NCBI RefSeq assembly: GCF_000336575.1 | Contig: NZ_AOPO01000001.1 | Span: 930,001-994,000, forward strand | Origin: Vreelandella titanicae BH1 | GTDB lineage: Bacteria; Pseudomonadota; Gammaproteobacteria; Pseudomonadales; Halomonadaceae | Direction of reading: 5' to 3' | Length of the DNA stretch: 64,000 bases | In this document: one piece after another, positions 1 through 9,653 of the stretch | How the letters are laid out: every line of letters begins with the position of its first letter | How positions within the stretch are numbered: position 1 is the first letter of the stretch | The notes under the pieces: generated by a model | Databases searched by the model: none | What the model saw: only the letters and a program-made list of their open reading frames with translations | What the model was told of the DNA's origin: nothing | Made by a program: the position numbers and the translations under genes

Positions 1-1206
1 TGCCGAGATAAGCCCCAGCACCACGTTCGCCCACACCGGGTTCCAACTGCCGTAGAGCGTTTCGGAAAGCAGGCTGAGGTAGCCCATAAAGCCAAGGCCA
101 CCCACACACATTACAACCCCGTAGAAGAACAGCAGTGTATCCCACTCGGAACGAGCGATACGGCTGAAAATATCGAAGGGAACCACGCTACCCAGCTGCT
201 CCAGCTTCTTCCAATCGCCCCGGCGGGAGTAGCGCTCACGCTTGCGTTCAAGCGAACGCGGCAGGCTGCGGCGTAGGTAGTAACCAAAGAACTGCAGCAG
301 GCCTAAACCAAACATCATGCCCATGGCAGGCGGTAAGTAGAGGATAGAATGGCACAGTACCGAGATGGCCACGGTAATCAAAAACAGTACGATAATTCGC
401 CGTGCGCCGCGCTTGAGCCAGACATTCTCTTTAAGCGAAGCAGGCTGACGATTGACGATAAAGAAATTCATGATAACCGCAGGCACCATGAAATTAACCA
501 CCGCCGGAAGCAGCAGCGCGAAGAAGCCTTCAAATGGTACTTGGCCCGCCTGCCACACCATCAGCGTGGTGATATCGCCAAATGGGCTAAAAGCACCACC
601 CGCGTTAGAAGCTACCACCACATTGACACAGCAAAGGCCGATAAACTTATTATCACCCTCGGCCACTTTGAGTACCACGGCGCACATCAGCATGGCGGTG
701 GTCATATTGTTGGCAATCGCCGAAATACCGAATGCCATGACACCGGTAATCCAGAACAAGGAGCGATAGCTGAAGCCTTTACGCACTAGCCAAGAACGTA
801 GCGCATCAAATACCCGACGCTCTTCCATGGCGTTGATATAGGTCATTGCCACCAGCAAAAACAGCAGTAGCTCAGCGTATTCAAGCAGTGTTTCACGGAA
901 GGCGGTTTCCGCCTCTTCCGGCATCCCCGCTTGTACATAGACCCAGGCCACTAGCGCCCAGATAAGCCCTGCCGCAACCAGCACCGGCTTAGACTTACGC
1001 ATATGCAGTAGCTCTTCACTCATCACCAACGCATAGGCGAGCACGAAGATCACGACAGAAGAGATACCGGCAAGCGAAAGAGTAAGATCAAGGGGCCCAG
1101 CGGCGGCATAAGAGAGGGAAGGAAAGACAAAAAGCGTGCAGGCGAGCAACAACCAAGCGACCCGGCTAGCATAATGCCGGGTTACGTGGACGTTTGGTGG
1201 TTTCAT
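1..1206 (-). CDS. nhaD: Na+/H+ antiporter NhaD (3' part outside window)
   Basis: This is an inner-membrane antiporter that expels Na+ (or Li+) in exchange for protons, a typical salt- and alkali-tolerance function of halophiles. Only the N-terminal 402 codons are present, because the gene runs off the left edge. The frame is open from the ATG at 1206 with no stop. Residues 17-35 form a first hydrophobic segment that looks like a signal or anchor helix, and further hydrophobic segments follow. The NhaD/ArsB-type motifs NNMTTAMLM (about residues 166-174) and SNAGGAFSPFGDITT (about 200-214) identify the family. It lies 157 bp downstream of glmS on the same strand with no U-tract terminator between them, so readthrough is possible, although an own promoter is more likely. 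The family call is firm; the ion preference is inferred. Confidence 0.9.
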   Translation of the reverse strand, partial: MKPPNVHVTRHYASRVAWLLLACTLFVFPSLSYAAAGPLDLTLSLAGISSVVIFVLAYALVMSEELLHMRKSKPVLVAAGLIWALVAWVYVQAGMPEEAETAFRETLLEYAELLLFLLVAMTYINAMEERRVFDALRSWLVRKGFSYRSLFWITGVMAFGISAIANNMTTAMLMCAVVLKVAEGDNKFIGLCCVNVVVASNAGGAFSPFGDITTLMVWQAGQVPFEGFFALLLPAVVNFMVPAVIMNFFIVNRQPASLKENVWLKRGARRIIVLFLITVAISVLCHSILYLPPAMGMMFGLGLLQFFGYYLRRSLPRSLERKRERYSRRGDWKKLEQLGSVVPFDIFSRIARSEWDTLLFFYGVVMCVGGLGFMGYLSLLSETLYGSWNPVWANVVLGLISA

Positions 1207-1274
1207 GGCGATGTTATCCAATCAGAAGGGAAAAAGACCGCCACGATCATAAGCACCCTAATGACATGCTGCAA

Positions 1275-1314
1275 CGCAACGGTTGCGCATAAGATGCGAC
1301 TTATTGCCGCATCT
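1275..1314. repeat. Palindrome and hairpin between glmS and nhaD
   Basis: CGCAACGGTTGCG (1275-1287) is a 13-bp palindrome, symmetrical except for its central base. A 7-bp stem AGATGCG/CGCATCT with a 9-nt loop follows at 1292-1314. Neither is followed by a U-run in the minus direction, so neither looks like a glmS terminator. The short palindrome has the form of an operator upstream of nhaD, but no regulator can be named. Confidence 0.35.
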
Positions 1315-1363
1315 CGTAAAGCGTTTTTATTAGTTCAACTACTCACAAGGTTTGGCGTCGTCG

Positions 1364-3190
1364 TCACTCCACCGTCACGCTCTTGGCCAGATTACGGGGC
1401 TGGTCAACATCTGTACCCTTGAGCACGGCCACGTGGTAACTCAATAGCTGTAGCGGCAGGGTATACAGCAGCGGCGCCAGCGCTTCGTGCACGTGTGGCA
1501 GGGTCAGCACACGAATATCTTCCTGAACGTCGATACCCACGCTTTCATCGGCGAACACAAACAGTTTGCCGCCGCGGGCACGGACTTCCTGAAGGTTGGA
1601 TTTTAGCTTTTCAAGCAGATCATCGTTGGGGGCGACCGATATTACTGGCATTTCGCTATCCACTAGCGCCAGCGGGCCATGCTTTAACTCCCCTGCGGGA
1701 TACGCCTCGGCATGAATATAGGAAATCTCTTTGAGCTTTAACGCCCCTTCAAGGGCAATCGGATAGTGAGCTCCGCGCCCCAAGAAGAGCGCATGATGTT
1801 TCTCTGCAAACGCTTGGGAAAGTATTTCGATCTGGCTATCCAACGCCAACACCCGCTGACACACCTCCGGCAACGTGCGCAGCGCAGCGATAATATCCAG
1901 ATACTCAACCTGATTTTTGGCTTTACTGACCGAAAGCGTCAGCAGCATTAACGCCACTAACTGGGTAGTAAAGGCTTTGGTAGAGGCCACGCCAATTTCA
2001 GGGCCCGCGCGGGTCATCAGAGACATATCCGACTCCCGCACCAGCGAACTACCGGGCACGTTACAAATCGCCAGCGAGCCCACATAATTGAGGGTTTTAG
2101 CAAAGCGTAACGCGGCCAGGGTATCGGCGGTTTCGCCGGACTGGGAGAGGGTGACAAACAGCGTGCCTTCGGGCACGACCGGGTGGCGGTAGCGATATTC
2201 AGAGGCCACCTCGACCTGCACCGGCACCCCCGCATAGCGCTCCAGCCAATAACGTGCCACCAGCCCCGCATGGTAGCTGGTGCCGCAGGCAATGATATGC
2301 ATGTGGCGAGTGCGCTGGAAAAGCGCCAGCGCATCGGGGCCAAAGCTCTCTATTAACACGCTTTGAGCACTCAGCCGCCCCTCTAATGCCGCCTCAATCA
2401 CCGTTGGCTGCTCGAAAATCTCTTTGAGCATATAGTGGCGATAATCGCCCTTACTGGCCGCGCCATCGCCGTGCTCAAAGGTATGGATAGGGCGCTCGAC
2501 GTCGTTACCGTGGCGATCCACAATGCGAATGGCACCCTGCTCGCGCAGCTCGACCAAATCGCCCTCTTCAAGGTAAATAAAACGATCTGTGACCGGCAGC
2601 AGCGCCAGCGGGTCAGAGGCTAAAAAGGCCTCATTAATCCCCACACCGACCACCAGCGGACTACCTTGGCGCGCGCCAACCACCACGCCAGGTTCTTGAG
2701 CACACATTACGCCCAGTGCGTAGGCGCCGCCTAAGCCGTTAACGATCTGCTGGGTAGCATCAAACAGGCTGAGCCCATCAGCCAGCTTTTCGGAGAGTAA
2801 GTGAGCAATTACTTCGGTGTCGGTTTCTGAGCTAAACGCATAGCCACTGCGCTGGAGGCTCTCTTTTATAGCCTCGTAGTTCTCAATGATACCGTTATGC
2901 ACAACGGCAACCTGATCGCTACTGTGGTGCGGGTGCGCATTGGCCTCAGAGGGTTTACCGTGGGTTGCCCAGCGGGTATGCGCGATACCCGAAAAACCCG
3001 GTAGCGCGGCCTTATCCAATTGAGCGGTAAGCGCCGCCACTTTTCCAAGCGCACGATGGCGGGTTAATACGCCGTCGTTGAACACCGTCATACCGGCTGA
3101 ATCGTAGCCGCGATATTCCAGGCGTTTTAGTCCTTCTAATAGAATTTCTTGGACGTTGCGCTGGGCAACGGCGGCTACAATGCCACACAT
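1364..3190 (-). CDS. glmS: Glutamine--fructose-6-phosphate aminotransferase
   Basis: GlmS makes glucosamine-6-phosphate from fructose-6-phosphate and glutamine, the first committed step to UDP-GlcNAc for peptidoglycan and LPS. The product is 608 residues, against about 609 in E. coli. The start is placed at the ATG giving MCGIVAA, because the Cys exposed after Met removal is the glutaminase nucleophile; an ATG two codons upstream would bury it. The glutaminase domain (about 1-240) contains HTRWATHG. Two SIS sugar-isomerase domains follow, with SQSGETADT in the first. The C-terminal PRNLAKSVTVE is the family signature. It follows glmU on the same strand after 188 bp. No glmS ribozyme core was recognised in that gap. 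Confidence 0.97.
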   Translation of the reverse strand: MCGIVAAVAQRNVQEILLEGLKRLEYRGYDSAGMTVFNDGVLTRHRALGKVAALTAQLDKAALPGFSGIAHTRWATHGKPSEANAHPHHSSDQVAVVHNGIIENYEAIKESLQRSGYAFSSETDTEVIAHLLSEKLADGLSLFDATQQIVNGLGGAYALGVMCAQEPGVVVGARQGSPLVVGVGINEAFLASDPLALLPVTDRFIYLEEGDLVELREQGAIRIVDRHGNDVERPIHTFEHGDGAASKGDYRHYMLKEIFEQPTVIEAALEGRLSAQSVLIESFGPDALALFQRTRHMHIIACGTSYHAGLVARYWLERYAGVPVQVEVASEYRYRHPVVPEGTLFVTLSQSGETADTLAALRFAKTLNYVGSLAICNVPGSSLVRESDMSLMTRAGPEIGVASTKAFTTQLVALMLLTLSVSKAKNQVEYLDIIAALRTLPEVCQRVLALDSQIEILSQAFAEKHHALFLGRGAHYPIALEGALKLKEISYIHAEAYPAGELKHGPLALVDSEMPVISVAPNDDLLEKLKSNLQEVRARGGKLFVFADESVGIDVQEDIRVLTLPHVHEALAPLLYTLPLQLLSYHVAVLKGTDVDQPRNLAKSVTVE

Positions 3191-3378
3191 AATCACTCTC
3201 CTAGTTTATTAACCAGAGCTCTTCACAAACGCTACTCGACCAACCCGCTGAACGGTAGAACGACGACCATTGATTATAAATACGTCTTTTTAATGATTCT
3301 TAGCACCATTTAAAAACGATTTTAAGCGCTGTTTTAAGGACTGACTCAAGAGCCCTCTTTAATTGCTTCCTTCCCGCC
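3191..3378 (-). promoter_or_regulatory. glmU-glmS intergenic region with possible glmS promoter
   Basis: This AT-rich gap holds a perfect TATAAT on the minus strand (3273-3278), about 80 bp before the glmS start. No good -35 hexamer sits 16-18 bp upstream of it. An AGGAG ribosome binding site precedes the glmS ATG. The promoter call is weak. Confidence 0.3.
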
Positions 3379-4749
3379 CTATGGCTTTGTCACTTTACTG
3401 GGACGCAGCCAATCAATTTTTTCTAGCTGACGGCCTCGCGTAACGGCCAACGCATAGTCGGTGACATCTTTAGCAATCGTAGACCCAGCTCCTATGGTAG
3501 CGCCTTTGCCTACTGAAACAGGTGCGACCAAGGCGGTGTTCGAGCCGATGAAGGCGTTATCACCAATGTCGGTGTGGTGCTTGTTAGCGCCGTCGTAGTT
3601 ACAGGTGATCGTGCCTGCCCCCACGTTCACGTCACGCCCCAATCGGGCATCACCGACGTAGCTTAAGTGATTAATCTTACTGCCCTCACCAACATCGGCG
3701 TTTTTGGTTTCAACGAAATTGCCCACCTTGGCTTTTACTGCTAGCCGCGTGCCGGGGCGAAGTCGCGCAAAGGGGCCAACCTGGTTCAGGCCAGCTGCCA
3801 CGGTGCCGTCTATCACGCTGTGGGGCTCTATCACGCTCTCTGCACCAATGGTGCTGTTTTTGATCACGCAGTAGGGGCCAATGCGCACACCCTCGCCTAG
3901 TTCCACCTCGCCTTCAAATACACAACCCACGTCGATAAACACATCGTGACCGCAGGTCAAACGTCCGCGCACATCGAGCCGTTCGGGGTCGGCAAGTGCC
4001 ACTCCTTGTGCCATTAACTTATCGGCCAACTGGCGTTGATAAACGCGCTCTAAGCGAGCCATTTGCGCTCGATTATTAACCCCTTCCACTTCAACGGCGG
4101 AGGCCGGTTGGGCAGTGCATACCTTGATGCCTTCCGCTGCGGCCATGGCAATTACATCGGTCAGATAGTACTCACCCTGGGCATTTTCTGCGGAGAGCTG
4201 CGGTAACCAGCGTTTAAGCTGGGCACTCGTCATGGCCATAATACCGGTATTGCATTCGGTAATCGCAAGCTCGGCACTGCTGGCATCTTTTTGCTCAACA
4301 ATCGCCACTGCTTCGCCTGCGTCGTCACGCACAATTCGCCCATAGCCCGAGGGGTCAGCTAGCGTTACCGTCAACAGCCCCATGTGCTGCTCATCCACAT
4401 GGGCCAACAGCTCGCTCAGGGATTCCCGCTGCAGCAGCGGTACATCGCCGTAAAGGATTAACACCTTACCGCTCCCTAACTGCTCGAGCGCTTGCGCCAC
4501 CGCGTGTCCGGTGCCCTTCTGCTCGGCCTGAACGGCAAACTTTACAGGCTTTTCTGCCAGCACTTCGCGCAGTTGGTCAGCGCCATGACCAATAACGACA
4601 TGGGTGCGATCCGGCTGCAACCCTGAAGCGGTATCCAGCACGTGCTGCACCATTGGCTTGCCGGCCAAGGGATGCAACACTTTAGGAATTTGTGAACGCA
4701 TCCGCGTGCCTTTACCCGCGGCGAGAATGACAATATCCAGTTCTTGCAT
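3379..4749 (-). CDS. glmU: Bifunctional UDP-GlcNAc pyrophosphorylase / GlcN-1-P acetyltransferase
   Basis: GlmU acetylates glucosamine-1-phosphate and then couples it to UTP to give UDP-GlcNAc. The protein is 456 residues, like E. coli GlmU. The N-terminal nucleotidyltransferase domain has LAAGKGTRM. The C-terminal half is a left-handed beta-helix of hexapeptide repeats, with GAGTITCNYDG near the acetyl-CoA site. The ATG at 4749 is preferred over a GTG at 4758 because an AGG lies 8 nt before the ATG, while the GTG has no ribosome binding site. The apbE stop (4751-4753) lies 1 nt before this start, so translation of glmU is probably coupled to apbE. Confidence 0.96.
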   Translation of the reverse strand: MQELDIVILAAGKGTRMRSQIPKVLHPLAGKPMVQHVLDTASGLQPDRTHVVIGHGADQLREVLAEKPVKFAVQAEQKGTGHAVAQALEQLGSGKVLILYGDVPLLQRESLSELLAHVDEQHMGLLTVTLADPSGYGRIVRDDAGEAVAIVEQKDASSAELAITECNTGIMAMTSAQLKRWLPQLSAENAQGEYYLTDVIAMAAAEGIKVCTAQPASAVEVEGVNNRAQMARLERVYQRQLADKLMAQGVALADPERLDVRGRLTCGHDVFIDVGCVFEGEVELGEGVRIGPYCVIKNSTIGAESVIEPHSVIDGTVAAGLNQVGPFARLRPGTRLAVKAKVGNFVETKNADVGEGSKINHLSYVGDARLGRDVNVGAGTITCNYDGANKHHTDIGDNAFIGSNTALVAPVSVGKGATIGAGSTIAKDVTDYALAVTRGRQLEKIDWLRPSKVTKP

Positions 4750-4750
4750 A

Positions 4751-5920
4751 CTATTCACCTATTACTGATGGGTCAGCGGGCGCCGGGCTGTCTGTGGCAG
4801 GGCTGTTGGTCGCTGGGGTTCGTCGTTGTTCAATGCCCAACTCATTAACCAGCGTTTCCCCAAAATAATTAACAAATTCCGGGCTAGCAATGCTGCGCCA
4901 CTGCTCGCCATCACGCACGAGCAAAAGCACTTTAAGGTTATTCTCAATGGCCAGTTGCATCGCCTCCTGTTCGCCAACCACCAGTAGCGCCGTCGCCCAG
5001 GCATCTGCCCAGGCATTGGAGGGATGGAAAACAGACACCGAGGCAAGCTGGTGGGTCACCGGCCGCCCCGTGCGCGGATCAATGGTGTGGGAAAAGCGCT
5101 GGCCATCCACTTCAAAATAGTTGCGGTAATCACCCGAGGTGGCCACCGACATACTCTCTAACGGGATAATATGCTGAGCACGCTGCCGGCCATTTTCAGG
5201 CACCTCAATGCCAATCTGCCAGGGCGTTTGTTCTTCCTCATCACGCAGGCCGCGGGCGATCAGTTCTCCGCCAATATTGACTAAGTAGTGCTCCAGCCCC
5301 TGCTGCTCCAGGTAAGCAGCTACGCGGTCAGTTCCATGCCCTTTTGCCACGCCGGAAAGGTCGACAAACACATCGCGGGTACGCCGCGCCTGCATATTTT
5401 GGGTGTCGATTTCTAGCGCATCAATGCCTACCTGGGCAAGCTCCTCGGACAGGGCATCGTCGGAAGGGACGGTTTCAGGCCGTGCACCGGGGCCAAAGCT
5501 CCATAAATTGACCAGGTCGCCTACAGTAATATCAAAAGCGCCGTGGCTGGCTTCCGCGACGGATTGGCTAATCGCAAGCACGTCAATAAGCTCATTGGAG
5601 AGCGGCTGCCACTCATCTAAAGGCGCTTCGTTGAAGGCGATCAGCTCCGAGTCATCCCGGTAGGTCGACATCGCCTGATCAACGCTCTCCAGCTCTGCTT
5701 TAAAGCCCTCTTCCAATTCAAGAGACTCGCCCTGAGTAAGCGGATCCATAATGGTCACCTGGTAGAAGGTGCCGAAAATATTGCCATCAAAGCGTACCGG
5801 TGGTTCCAGCGGTCGATCACTCTCTGAGCAGCCTGCCACGCCTAACCCCAAGCCCAGCAGTGAGACCGTTACGATCAGTGCACGTCCCCACCTTGCTGTG
5901 CGTTCAACAGCCTTTTTCAT
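4751..5920 (-). CDS. apbE: FAD:protein FMN transferase, lipoprotein
   Basis: ApbE attaches FMN covalently to Thr or Ser of target proteins such as NqrB, NqrC and RnfG/RnfD on the periplasmic side of the membrane. The protein is 389 residues. Residues 1-31 are a lipoprotein signal ending in the lipobox GVAGC (Cys31). SGVAKGHGTD, ATSGDYRNYF and HTIDPRTGRP match the conserved FAD- and metal-binding stretches of the family. The C-terminal tail is rich in Pro, Ala, Thr and Ser and looks unstructured. The gene lies 12 bp downstream of uppP and abuts glmU, away from any nqr or rnf genes in the window. Its targets are presumably encoded elsewhere. Confidence 0.93.
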   Translation of the reverse strand: MKKAVERTARWGRALIVTVSLLGLGLGVAGCSESDRPLEPPVRFDGNIFGTFYQVTIMDPLTQGESLELEEGFKAELESVDQAMSTYRDDSELIAFNEAPLDEWQPLSNELIDVLAISQSVAEASHGAFDITVGDLVNLWSFGPGARPETVPSDDALSEELAQVGIDALEIDTQNMQARRTRDVFVDLSGVAKGHGTDRVAAYLEQQGLEHYLVNIGGELIARGLRDEEEQTPWQIGIEVPENGRQRAQHIIPLESMSVATSGDYRNYFEVDGQRFSHTIDPRTGRPVTHQLASVSVFHPSNAWADAWATALLVVGEQEAMQLAIENNLKVLLLVRDGEQWRSIASPEFVNYFGETLVNELGIEQRRTPATNSPATDSPAPADPSVIGE

Positions 5921-5932
5921 CGTTGCTTTATC

Positions 5933-6733
5933 CTAAAAATAAAAGAACCACAGCAGCCAGGCGCCGAACAGCACGCGATAAATCACAAAGGGCTGCATTC
6001 CCAATTTTTTTATAACCACCAGAAAGTAGTGAATACACAAATACGCGCTTACTCCCGATAACAGGGTGCCCGCCAACATCGCGATCCAATCAATCGACTG
6101 TGGATCGCTAAACAGCCCTACTGCTTCTAGGCCACCTGCCAGCACAATCACCGGGATTGACAGTAAGAAAGAGAAGCGCGAGGCGCCTTCTCGGTTCATG
6201 CCCACCATCAGCGCCGCGGTAATGGTAATCCCCGAGCGCGAGGTTCCTGGGATGAGTGCTAGCGCCTGGGCACCACCAATAATAAGCACATCCTTCAAAC
6301 GCAGTTGGTACTCGCTGCGCGTACCCTCTTTACGCCAATCGGCATACCCCAACAATAGCCCGAAACCAATTAAACTGAAGCCGATAATCAGCGTAGAGCG
6401 CATAAAATGAGAAATAACATCGTGCATTAGTAACCCAATAAGCCCCACCGGGATGGTCGCTAACGTCACCCATAAAGCCAGTCGTGCGTCTTCGTTCACT
6501 CCTTTGCCGCTGAGCGCAGCCAAGCTGCTAATGACCATCTGCCAAATTTCCTGCCGGAAATAGATAATCACCGCGGAGAGGCTGCCTAAATGTAGGGCAA
6601 CATCAAAGGCTAGGCCTTGATCTTGCCACTCTGTCAGCACAGGCACCAAGATTAGGTGGGCAGAGCTTGAAACGGGTAAAAATTCTGACACTCCCTGAAC
6701 AACCGCTAACACCACCACCTGGAGCCAATCCAT
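5933..6733 (-). CDS. uppP: Undecaprenyl-diphosphatase UppP (BacA)
   Basis: UppP dephosphorylates undecaprenyl pyrophosphate so that the lipid carrier of peptidoglycan and O-antigen units can be reused. The 266-residue product is an integral membrane protein. It has the two family signatures: EFLPVSSSAH (Glu17 to His26) and PGTSRSG (residues 162-168, with the catalytic Arg at about 166). The start is set at the ATG at 6733, giving MDWLQ, with AGGA 7 nt upstream. It heads the uppP-apbE-glmU-glmS run. A divergent transporter gene begins about 217 bp away, so the gap between them must hold both promoters. Confidence 0.95.
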   Translation of the reverse strand: MDWLQVVVLAVVQGVSEFLPVSSSAHLILVPVLTEWQDQGLAFDVALHLGSLSAVIIYFRQEIWQMVISSLAALSGKGVNEDARLALWVTLATIPVGLIGLLMHDVISHFMRSTLIIGFSLIGFGLLLGYADWRKEGTRSEYQLRLKDVLIIGGAQALALIPGTSRSGITITAALMVGMNREGASRFSFLLSIPVIVLAGGLEAVGLFSDPQSIDWIAMLAGTLLSGVSAYLCIHYFLVVIKKLGMQPFVIYRVLFGAWLLWFFYF

Positions 6734-6950
6734 AAAAAAATCCTGTGCATAGAAACAATTTAATGGTTGCAATGGCGCTTAAGGATACACATCCACCTAT
6801 TCGTTGTCCGCCATTGCCTTTGCTGAGACTAGCCACCACTGACACACAAAGGTATCGTTTCACAGCCTGAAAGCAGTGGAGGCTATAGAGGATATAAGGA
6901 GTGCGCTACAATAGGCGTCTATTGAATGCGTGCGTCCTTGCAAGGTACCC

Positions 6951-8144
6951 ATGACTCAGACCATCGATACGCCAGTGGTTCACGACCAAGCGCGACTTAG
7001 CCAAGAGGCCAAGCGCGTTACCTACATCGGAGCATGGCTGGATGCCCTGTTGAGCATCGTCAAAGTCGCGATCGGTTTTATGGTCGGCTCAGCGGCGTTG
7101 ATTGCCGACGGCATTCACTCCCTATCAGACTTAGTCACCGACGGCTTTGTCCTGGCGGCCATTCACTATGGGCGTCAGGAGCCCGATAAAGACCACCACT
7201 ACGGCCACGGCCGTATCGAAACCCTGACGACCCTGCTGCTGGGAAGCGTACTGATTTTCGTGGCTGGCGCGATTGCCTGGTCGAGCCTGGATCGCCTGTT
7301 TAGCGGCGCCGACGTTAACGCCCCTGGCGCGCTGGCAATCGTGATTACTGTCATCGCGCTGTTTAGCAAAGAGTGGATTTTTCGCTACACCATGCGGGTT
7401 GCCAAGCGGGTAAAGTCAAAGTTACTCGAAGCCAACGCCTGGCACTCGCGCAGTGATGCATTATCCACTGCCGTGGTGTTAGTAGCCTTGGTGGGCGCCC
7501 AGTTTGGTTTGGGTTGGCTGGATGCCGTGGCCGCCATCATTGTGGGTTTATTAGTCGGCAAGGTAGGTTTGGACTTGCTGTGGGAGTCGGCGCGGGAATT
7601 GGTGGATACCGCGCTACCAGAGGACGTACAGGATCAGATGCACGATGTTGCCTGCAGCGTTCCGGGTGTGGATAGTGTTCACGATCTGCGTACCAGGCAA
7701 TCCGCCGGCTGGGTAATGGTCGACCTACACGTGGTGGTCGGGCCGAAAATTACCGTGTCGGAAGCCCACGAAATAGGTAATGAAGTCAGCCGTCGCCTAC
7801 GCCATGAGTTTCCCGCACTCACCGACGTGATATTCCACGTTGACCCCGAAGACGACGCCGGGGCGGGTGATCCTAGCCGCCTTCCCGGCCTTCCGCTCCG
7901 CCCTGAAGTAGAGGCAGCCCTGGATGCACGCTGGTACAAACACCCTGTGTGGCGCACCCTGAACGAGCTCCAGTTGCACTACTTGGAAGATAAGGTGTCG
8001 GTATCATTGATCATTGATGACGCAGTGCATCAGCCGCCCCAGTGCCTCGCTAGCCAACTAAAAGCGCTGGCTAGCGATATTGAGTGGCTCGGCCACGTCG
8101 AGGTGCTGTTTATCACCCGCGCCGCCAGTAGCTCGATGCGCTAG
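6951..8144 (+). CDS. Cation diffusion facilitator family transporter (FieF-like)
   Basis: This is an inner-membrane divalent metal/H+ antiporter of the CDF family, exporting ions such as Zn2+, Fe2+ or Cd2+. The product is 397 residues from the ATG at 6951, which is preceded by AAGG; a GTG seven codons upstream lacks a ribosome binding site. The transport-site motifs are present: D53 and D60 around ADGIHSLSD in the second helix, and HSRSD (His165, Asp169) in the fifth. A His-rich stretch, HHYGHGRIE, links helices 2 and 3. The cytoplasmic dimerisation domain is about 100 residues longer than in FieF and ends in a region I do not recognise. The metal cannot be assigned from sequence. Confidence 0.9.
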   Translation: MTQTIDTPVVHDQARLSQEAKRVTYIGAWLDALLSIVKVAIGFMVGSAALIADGIHSLSDLVTDGFVLAAIHYGRQEPDKDHHYGHGRIETLTTLLLGSVLIFVAGAIAWSSLDRLFSGADVNAPGALAIVITVIALFSKEWIFRYTMRVAKRVKSKLLEANAWHSRSDALSTAVVLVALVGAQFGLGWLDAVAAIIVGLLVGKVGLDLLWESARELVDTALPEDVQDQMHDVACSVPGVDSVHDLRTRQSAGWVMVDLHVVVGPKITVSEAHEIGNEVSRRLRHEFPALTDVIFHVDPEDDAGAGDPSRLPGLPLRPEVEAALDARWYKHPVWRTLNELQLHYLEDKVSVSLIIDDAVHQPPQCLASQLKALASDIEWLGHVEVLFITRAASSSMR

Positions 8145-8170
8145 AGCCTCTACCCGCTGGTTGTTTCCTC

Positions 8171-9553
8171 TTATAACCCTGTCAACAGCAGTGTGGCGAT
8201 GCTGAAGTAGATCACCACCCCAGAAGCATCAATAAGCGTGGTCACCAGCGGTGCCGATGCCGTGGCAGGGTCGACCTTAAAGCGCTCGAGTACGAACGGC
8301 AGGCACATCCCCAACAGGCTGCCAAACAGCACGATGGTCACCATGCTCAAGGCGACCACCATTGCCAGCTCTTCTCCCCCGCGCATAATGCCAATAGGCG
8401 TTACCGCGATGGCCATGGTGATACCCAGTGACCCGGCGACAAGTAGCTCGCGGCCCAGTAGTTTGCCCCAATCTTTGACGCCAACGTCACCGGTCGCCAT
8501 GCCGCGCACCATCAACGTGGCTGCCTGAGCCCCGGCGTTACCGCCACTACCGATCAATAACGGTAAAAAGAATACCAGCGCTACCTGGGCGGCAATGGTC
8601 TCTTCAAAATAGGCAATCCCGGCCCCCGAAAACAGATTGGCAAAGACCAGCAGTACCAGCCAGAACACGCGCTTACGGTAGAGGCTCCAGAGCTTCACAC
8701 GGCTTACGCCATCTTCCAGTTGGCCGATCGACATCCCCTTGTGGAAATCCTCTGTCGCCTCGGATTCAGCGACATCCATCGCGTCATCGTGGGTCACGAT
8801 ACCGACCATGCGTTCATCGGCATCGATCACTGGCAGCGCCAACAGGTCATACTTCGCCACAATACGGGCGACATCTTCCTGGGCACTATCAACCCGTGTA
8901 CTGATGACATCCTTGATCATAATGTCATCAACAATGGCGCCGGGGCGTGCCACCATAAGCTGACGCAGCGACATGGTACCGATCAGTTGTCCGTCGCTAT
9001 CCAGGATATACAGCTGATAGACCGTTTCCGCATCCGGAGCGGTCTGGCGTACCCTCATCATCGCCTGCGACACCGTCATGCCACTGGCTATGGAGACATA
9101 GTCAGAGGTCATGATGGCGCCGGCGGTACCCTCTTCGTAGCTGGCAAGCCGCTTCAGGTCTTCTCGCTCGCGGTGAGCCATGCGACGCAGCAGTGCCTCA
9201 CGACGGTCTTCGTTGAGAAGATTGAACAGATCGGCACGTTCGTCCGACCCCATTTCTTCGAGCAGCTTGAGAACCTGGCTGTCATCCAGCTTTCCTACCA
9301 CCTCGAGCTGGCTCTCCCCAGGCAAATAGCCCAGCACATTGGCTGCCCGTTCCGCAGAAAGAATATCCAGAAGGGCGAGCGCCGCAGGCAGCTCTTCGTC
9401 ATCCTCGATCATCTCTTCGAGCACTTCACCGATATCCGCGGAGCGGGTTTCGGCCAAACGCAAAGAGAGCACCGATTTACTGGGCACTTCCTTGCCCAAC
9501 TCGTCGAGCAGCTCGGCTTTTAATTCCTGTAGGCTTTCATCATTCAGTGCCAT
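8171..9553 (-). CDS. mgtE: Magnesium transporter MgtE
   Basis: MgtE is a Mg2+-gated Mg2+ channel of the inner membrane. The 460-residue protein has the family's domain order: an acidic N domain (about 1-130), a CBS pair (about 135-255), a connecting helix, and five transmembrane helices (about 285-460). NAGAQAATLMVRG lies in the pore region. The start ATG follows a strong AGGGGGAGA site. It converges on the CDF transporter gene with only 26 bp between the two stop codons and no visible terminator, so the two transcripts probably overlap. Confidence 0.95.
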   Translation of the reverse strand: MALNDESLQELKAELLDELGKEVPSKSVLSLRLAETRSADIGEVLEEMIEDDEELPAALALLDILSAERAANVLGYLPGESQLEVVGKLDDSQVLKLLEEMGSDERADLFNLLNEDRREALLRRMAHREREDLKRLASYEEGTAGAIMTSDYVSIASGMTVSQAMMRVRQTAPDAETVYQLYILDSDGQLIGTMSLRQLMVARPGAIVDDIMIKDVISTRVDSAQEDVARIVAKYDLLALPVIDADERMVGIVTHDDAMDVAESEATEDFHKGMSIGQLEDGVSRVKLWSLYRKRVFWLVLLVFANLFSGAGIAYFEETIAAQVALVFFLPLLIGSGGNAGAQAATLMVRGMATGDVGVKDWGKLLGRELLVAGSLGITMAIAVTPIGIMRGGEELAMVVALSMVTIVLFGSLLGMCLPFVLERFKVDPATASAPLVTTLIDASGVVIYFSIATLLLTGL

Positions 9554-9653
9554 GATTCTCCCCCCTTGCGCTTACAAGCGTCGTGCTGCCGAGCTAATCC
9601 ATCACCCAGCCCATTCTACTGACCAAACTCATCATACTTACTTATTTGACTGC

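Noticed and set aside
3191-3378. Possible glmS ribozyme upstream of glmS
   Set aside because: No glmS ribozyme core was recognised in the 188-bp gap, and this RNA class is mainly found in Gram-positive bacteria.
8720-9523. 267-codon open frame opposite mgtE
   Set aside because: It is antisense to mgtE, His/Gln/Arg-rich and low in complexity, as expected for a shadow frame.
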